Shown here in pieces: positions 6,512 to 8,224 of a DNA stretch of 8,224 bases. The notes under the pieces were generated by a model, which was not told the DNA's origin, made no database searches, and was given only the letters and a program-made list of their open reading frames with translations. The position numbers and the translations under genes are program-made. Where the stretch lies: contig NZ_DASUCC010000088.1 in NCBI RefSeq assembly GCF_035762905.1, forward strand, positions 1-8,224, written 5' to 3'. The DNA comes from DASYTH01 sp035762905. Lineage in GTDB: Bacteria; Actinomycetota; Actinomycetes; Mycobacteriales; Pseudonocardiaceae. The number at the start of each line of letters is the position of its first letter. The stretch's first letter is position 1.

Positions 6512-7167
6512 TCAGGGTACTGATCGTCGACGACCACGCGATCGTGCGCCGTGGGCTCGCCCAACTCCTCGGCACCACAACGGATCTCGAGCTGGCCGGT
6601 GAGGCGGCGGACGGTCGGGAGGCGGTCGAGCAGGCCAGCCGACAGCGACCTGACGTGGTGCTGATGGACCTGTCCATGCCCGGACTGGACGGCGTGCGGG
6701 CGATCACGCGGATCCTGGCCGTGCTGCCGGACACCCACGTCCTGGTGCTCACCTCGTTCAGCGACCAGAACCGGATCCTGGACGCGCTGCACGCCGGAGC
6801 CGAGGGCTACCTGCTCAAGCACGCCGAACCGGAGACCATCCTGTCCGGCATCCGGGCGGTGGTGGCCGGTGGTTCCCCGCTGGACCCCAAGGCGGCCCGG
6901 GTGCTGCTCACCAGCCGGCGCACGCCGCGGCCGGGTGCGCACCTGACCGACCGGGAGCGCGAGGTGCTGCGCATGGTCGGCGACGGCCTGCCGAACAAGT
7001 CGATCGCCCGCCGGCTCGGGATCAGCGAGCGGACCGTGAAGGCCCATCTCACCAGCGTCTACCACCAGCTCGGCGTGACCGACCGCACCCAGGCGGCGCT
7101 GTGGGCGCAGCGGCAGGGGCAGGTACTAGAACCAACGGACAATGGCCCGCTCCCGGGCGACGGGTGA
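6508..7167 (+). CDS. Response regulator, NarL/LuxR family
   Basis: DNA-binding response regulator of 219 aa, partner of the kinase just upstream. The receiver domain has D8-D9, phospho-acceptor D54 in LMDLSMPG, switch Thr82 and Lys104 in YLLKH. The LuxR helix-turn-helix begins at LTDREREVL (residue 146) and includes SERTVKAHL, ending near residue 203. The ATG (6508-6510) overlaps the kinase TGA, giving probable translational coupling. It is clearly related to the other regulator in the window (shared GEAADGR segment) but differs throughout, so the two are old paralogues rather than a recent copy. The last 16 residues or so are a hydrophilic tail whose coding bases overlap the next small gene. 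Confidence 0.93.
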   Translation: MIRVLIVDDHAIVRRGLAQLLGTTTDLELAGEAADGREAVEQASRQRPDVVLMDLSMPGLDGVRAITRILAVLPDTHVLVLTSFSDQNRILDALHAGAEGYLLKHAEPETILSGIRAVVAGGSPLDPKAARVLLTSRRTPRPGAHLTDREREVLRMVGDGLPNKSIARRLGISERTVKAHLTSVYHQLGVTDRTQAALWAQRQGQVLEPTDNGPLPGDG

Positions 7168-7453
7168 CGATTCGGACGTGACCGCCGCCGAGCCGCCGCA
7201 CCCCGATCCGCGGCCCGTCGTTCTGGACAACGGATCGGCCGGCCGGCAGCCGCGACTGCGGCCGCGGACCGTGCTCGTCAGCGCGGTGTGCGCGGTGCTT
7301 GCGGTGGTCGGTCTGGTCGCCGGAAGCTGGAGCCTCTGGTCGGCGGTGGGTGACGCGCCGCCGGCCGATCCGCCCGCCCCGCTGTGGTTCTCCCCGCCCG
7401 CGCCGGTTCTGGTCGACCCGCCGGACACCGGGCAACGCGTGCCCGACCAGTAG
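7142..7453 (+). CDS. Small single-pass membrane protein with proline-rich tail
   Basis: Unrecognised protein of 103 aa from the ATG at 7142, or 91 aa from a GTG at 7178. A polar, basic head (to about 42, ending RQPRLRPR) is followed by one hydrophobic helix (about 44-65) and then about 38 residues rich in Pro (PPADPPAP and similar). Positive residues before the helix suggest the tail faces outside. The ATG start overlaps the regulator gene by 26 bases; the GTG start would leave a 10-base gap. Neither has a strong ribosome binding site. Codon use with G/C third positions and a clean hydrophobic helix support a real gene. Its place at the end of a two-component operon suggests an accessory membrane protein, but no function can be assigned. 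Confidence 0.6.
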   Translation: MARSRATGDDSDVTAAEPPHPDPRPVVLDNGSAGRQPRLRPRTVLVSAVCAVLAVVGLVAGSWSLWSAVGDAPPADPPAPLWFSPPAPVLVDPPDTGQRVPDQ

Positions 7454-7461
7454 CGCCACGC

Positions 7462-8224
7462 TCAGAGATCCAGCCGTACCAACATCTTCCCGATGTTGTG
7501 CCCGTCGAGCATGGCCAGGAACGCATCAGGTGCGTTGCGCAGACCGCTGAACTCGGTCTCCTGGTAGCGCACCTCGCCGCGCCTGATCCAGTCGCTCATC
7601 TCGCGGTAGAACGCCGGCCGCAGGTCGGTGTGGTCCATGACCAGCATCCCCCGGATGGCCAGCCGCTTGGCGATGATCATGCCGAGGTTGCGCGGCGCCG
7701 GGGTGGGTTCGGTGGCGTTGTACTGGGAGATCATCCCGCAGACCGTGACCCGGCCGTGCACCTGGAGCGCGTCGATCGCGGCCTCGAGGTGCTCGCCGCC
7801 GACGTTGTCGAAGTAGACGTCGATGCCGTCGGGCGCCGCCGCGCGCAGCTGCTCGGCGACCGGGCCGGCGCGGTAGTTGAACGCCGCGTCGAGGCCGTAG
7901 TCGTCGAGCAGCATCCGGACCTTCTCGTCGGAGCCGGCGCTGCCGACCACGTAGTGGCCCCTGAGCTTGGCGATCTGCGCCGCCAGCCCGCCGACCGCGC
8001 CGGCCGCGGCGGAGATCCACACGATGTCGCCCTCGCGCAGCGCGGCGACCTCGAGCAGACCGACGTAGGCCGTCAGGCCCGGGCCGCCGAGCACGCCGAG
8101 GTAGGTCTCGGCGGGCGCGATCGAGGTGTCCACCCGGCGCAGCGTGCCCACGCCGCCGAGCCCGACGCTGCCGGCGTCCACGACCGCGTGCTCGCGCCAC
8201 CCGAGCGCGTGGGCGACCGTGTCG
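7462..8224 (-). CDS. NADP-dependent MDR oxidoreductase, CurA / leukotriene B4 dehydrogenase-like, partial (5' end outside window)
   Basis: C-terminal three quarters of a zinc-independent medium-chain reductase that reduces the double bond of enones using NADPH. The frame is open to the window edge, and the upstream codons read GWREHAV, as in the family, so the GTG at 8181 is not the true start and about 80 residues are missing. Key signs are the LGGPGLTAYVGL segment, the NADPH-binding AAAGAVG (bases 7990-8010) in place of GxGxxG, FDNVGGE, and the C-terminal NIGKMLVRL. Only distantly related to the MDR gene at 2655. It converges on the small membrane protein gene with 8 bases between stops and no terminator hairpin visible. 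Confidence 0.9.
   Translation of the reverse strand, partial: DTVAHALGWREHAVVDAGSVGLGGVGTLRRVDTSIAPAETYLGVLGGPGLTAYVGLLEVAALREGDIVWISAAAGAVGGLAAQIAKLRGHYVVGSAGSDEKVRMLLDDYGLDAAFNYRAGPVAEQLRAAAPDGIDVYFDNVGGEHLEAAIDALQVHGRVTVCGMISQYNATEPTPAPRNLGMIIAKRLAIRGMLVMDHTDLRPAFYREMSDWIRRGEVRYQETEFSGLRNAPDAFLAMLDGHNIGKMLVRLDL

Noticed and set aside
7454..7461. Bidirectional terminator between the small membrane gene and the second MDR gene
   Set aside because: Only 8 bases separate the stops and no stem could be drawn there.
1..8224. Mobile element, CRISPR array, tRNA or rRNA gene
   Set aside because: No repeat-spacer pattern, transposase or integrase motif, terminal repeats or tRNA-like fold were seen by eye on either strand.

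Overview
The window comes from a very GC-rich actinomycete. G/C-ending codons are near universal, GTG starts occur, and the two-component pairs are the NarL/LuxR type typical of Streptomyces, Pseudonocardiales and Micromonosporales relatives. I cannot place it at genus level. It reads as chromosomal: there is no transposase, integrase, phage gene, RNA gene or CRISPR array. Nine protein genes fill almost all of it.

Left part, plus strand (about 210-3638). A DesK/NarX-like sensor histidine kinase and its response regulator overlap by ATGA. A 78-base gap follows, then a six-helix DUF2306 membrane protein. This overlaps by 62 bases a zinc-independent medium-chain dehydrogenase/reductase (MDR) that has a strong ribosome binding site. 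The four could be one transcript, or the last two could have their own promoter in the gap. The kinase gene is strikingly G-rich on the coding strand and carries several G-quadruplex motifs, unlike everything downstream.

Middle, minus strand (3625-5158). A compact soluble Ser/Thr kinase-like protein lies 73 bases upstream of a protein with a peptidoglycan-binding domain, a Ser/Gly linker and a beta-rich C-terminal domain, but no signal peptide. The tail of the second gene overlaps the MDR gene by 14 bases, end to end.

Right part, plus strand (5222-7453). Diverging from the Ser/Thr kinase across 63 bases is a second two-component pair: a two-helix histidine kinase with an extracytoplasmic sensor domain and a NarL-type regulator, again joined by ATGA. 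A -10-like TACCCT six bases before the GTG suggests a leaderless transcript. A small single-pass membrane protein with a proline-rich tail overlaps the end of the regulator gene. Facing it, 8 bases away, is the 3' part of a second MDR gene (CurA / leukotriene B4 dehydrogenase-like), cut by the window end.

The working picture is two independent signalling modules, each with accessory genes, plus a small kinase / wall-binding pair sharing a divergent control region with the second. None of this is clearly a new system. The kinase plus signal-less wall-binding pair beside the second two-component operon, and the G-quadruplex-rich head of the first kinase gene, are the parts most worth testing.
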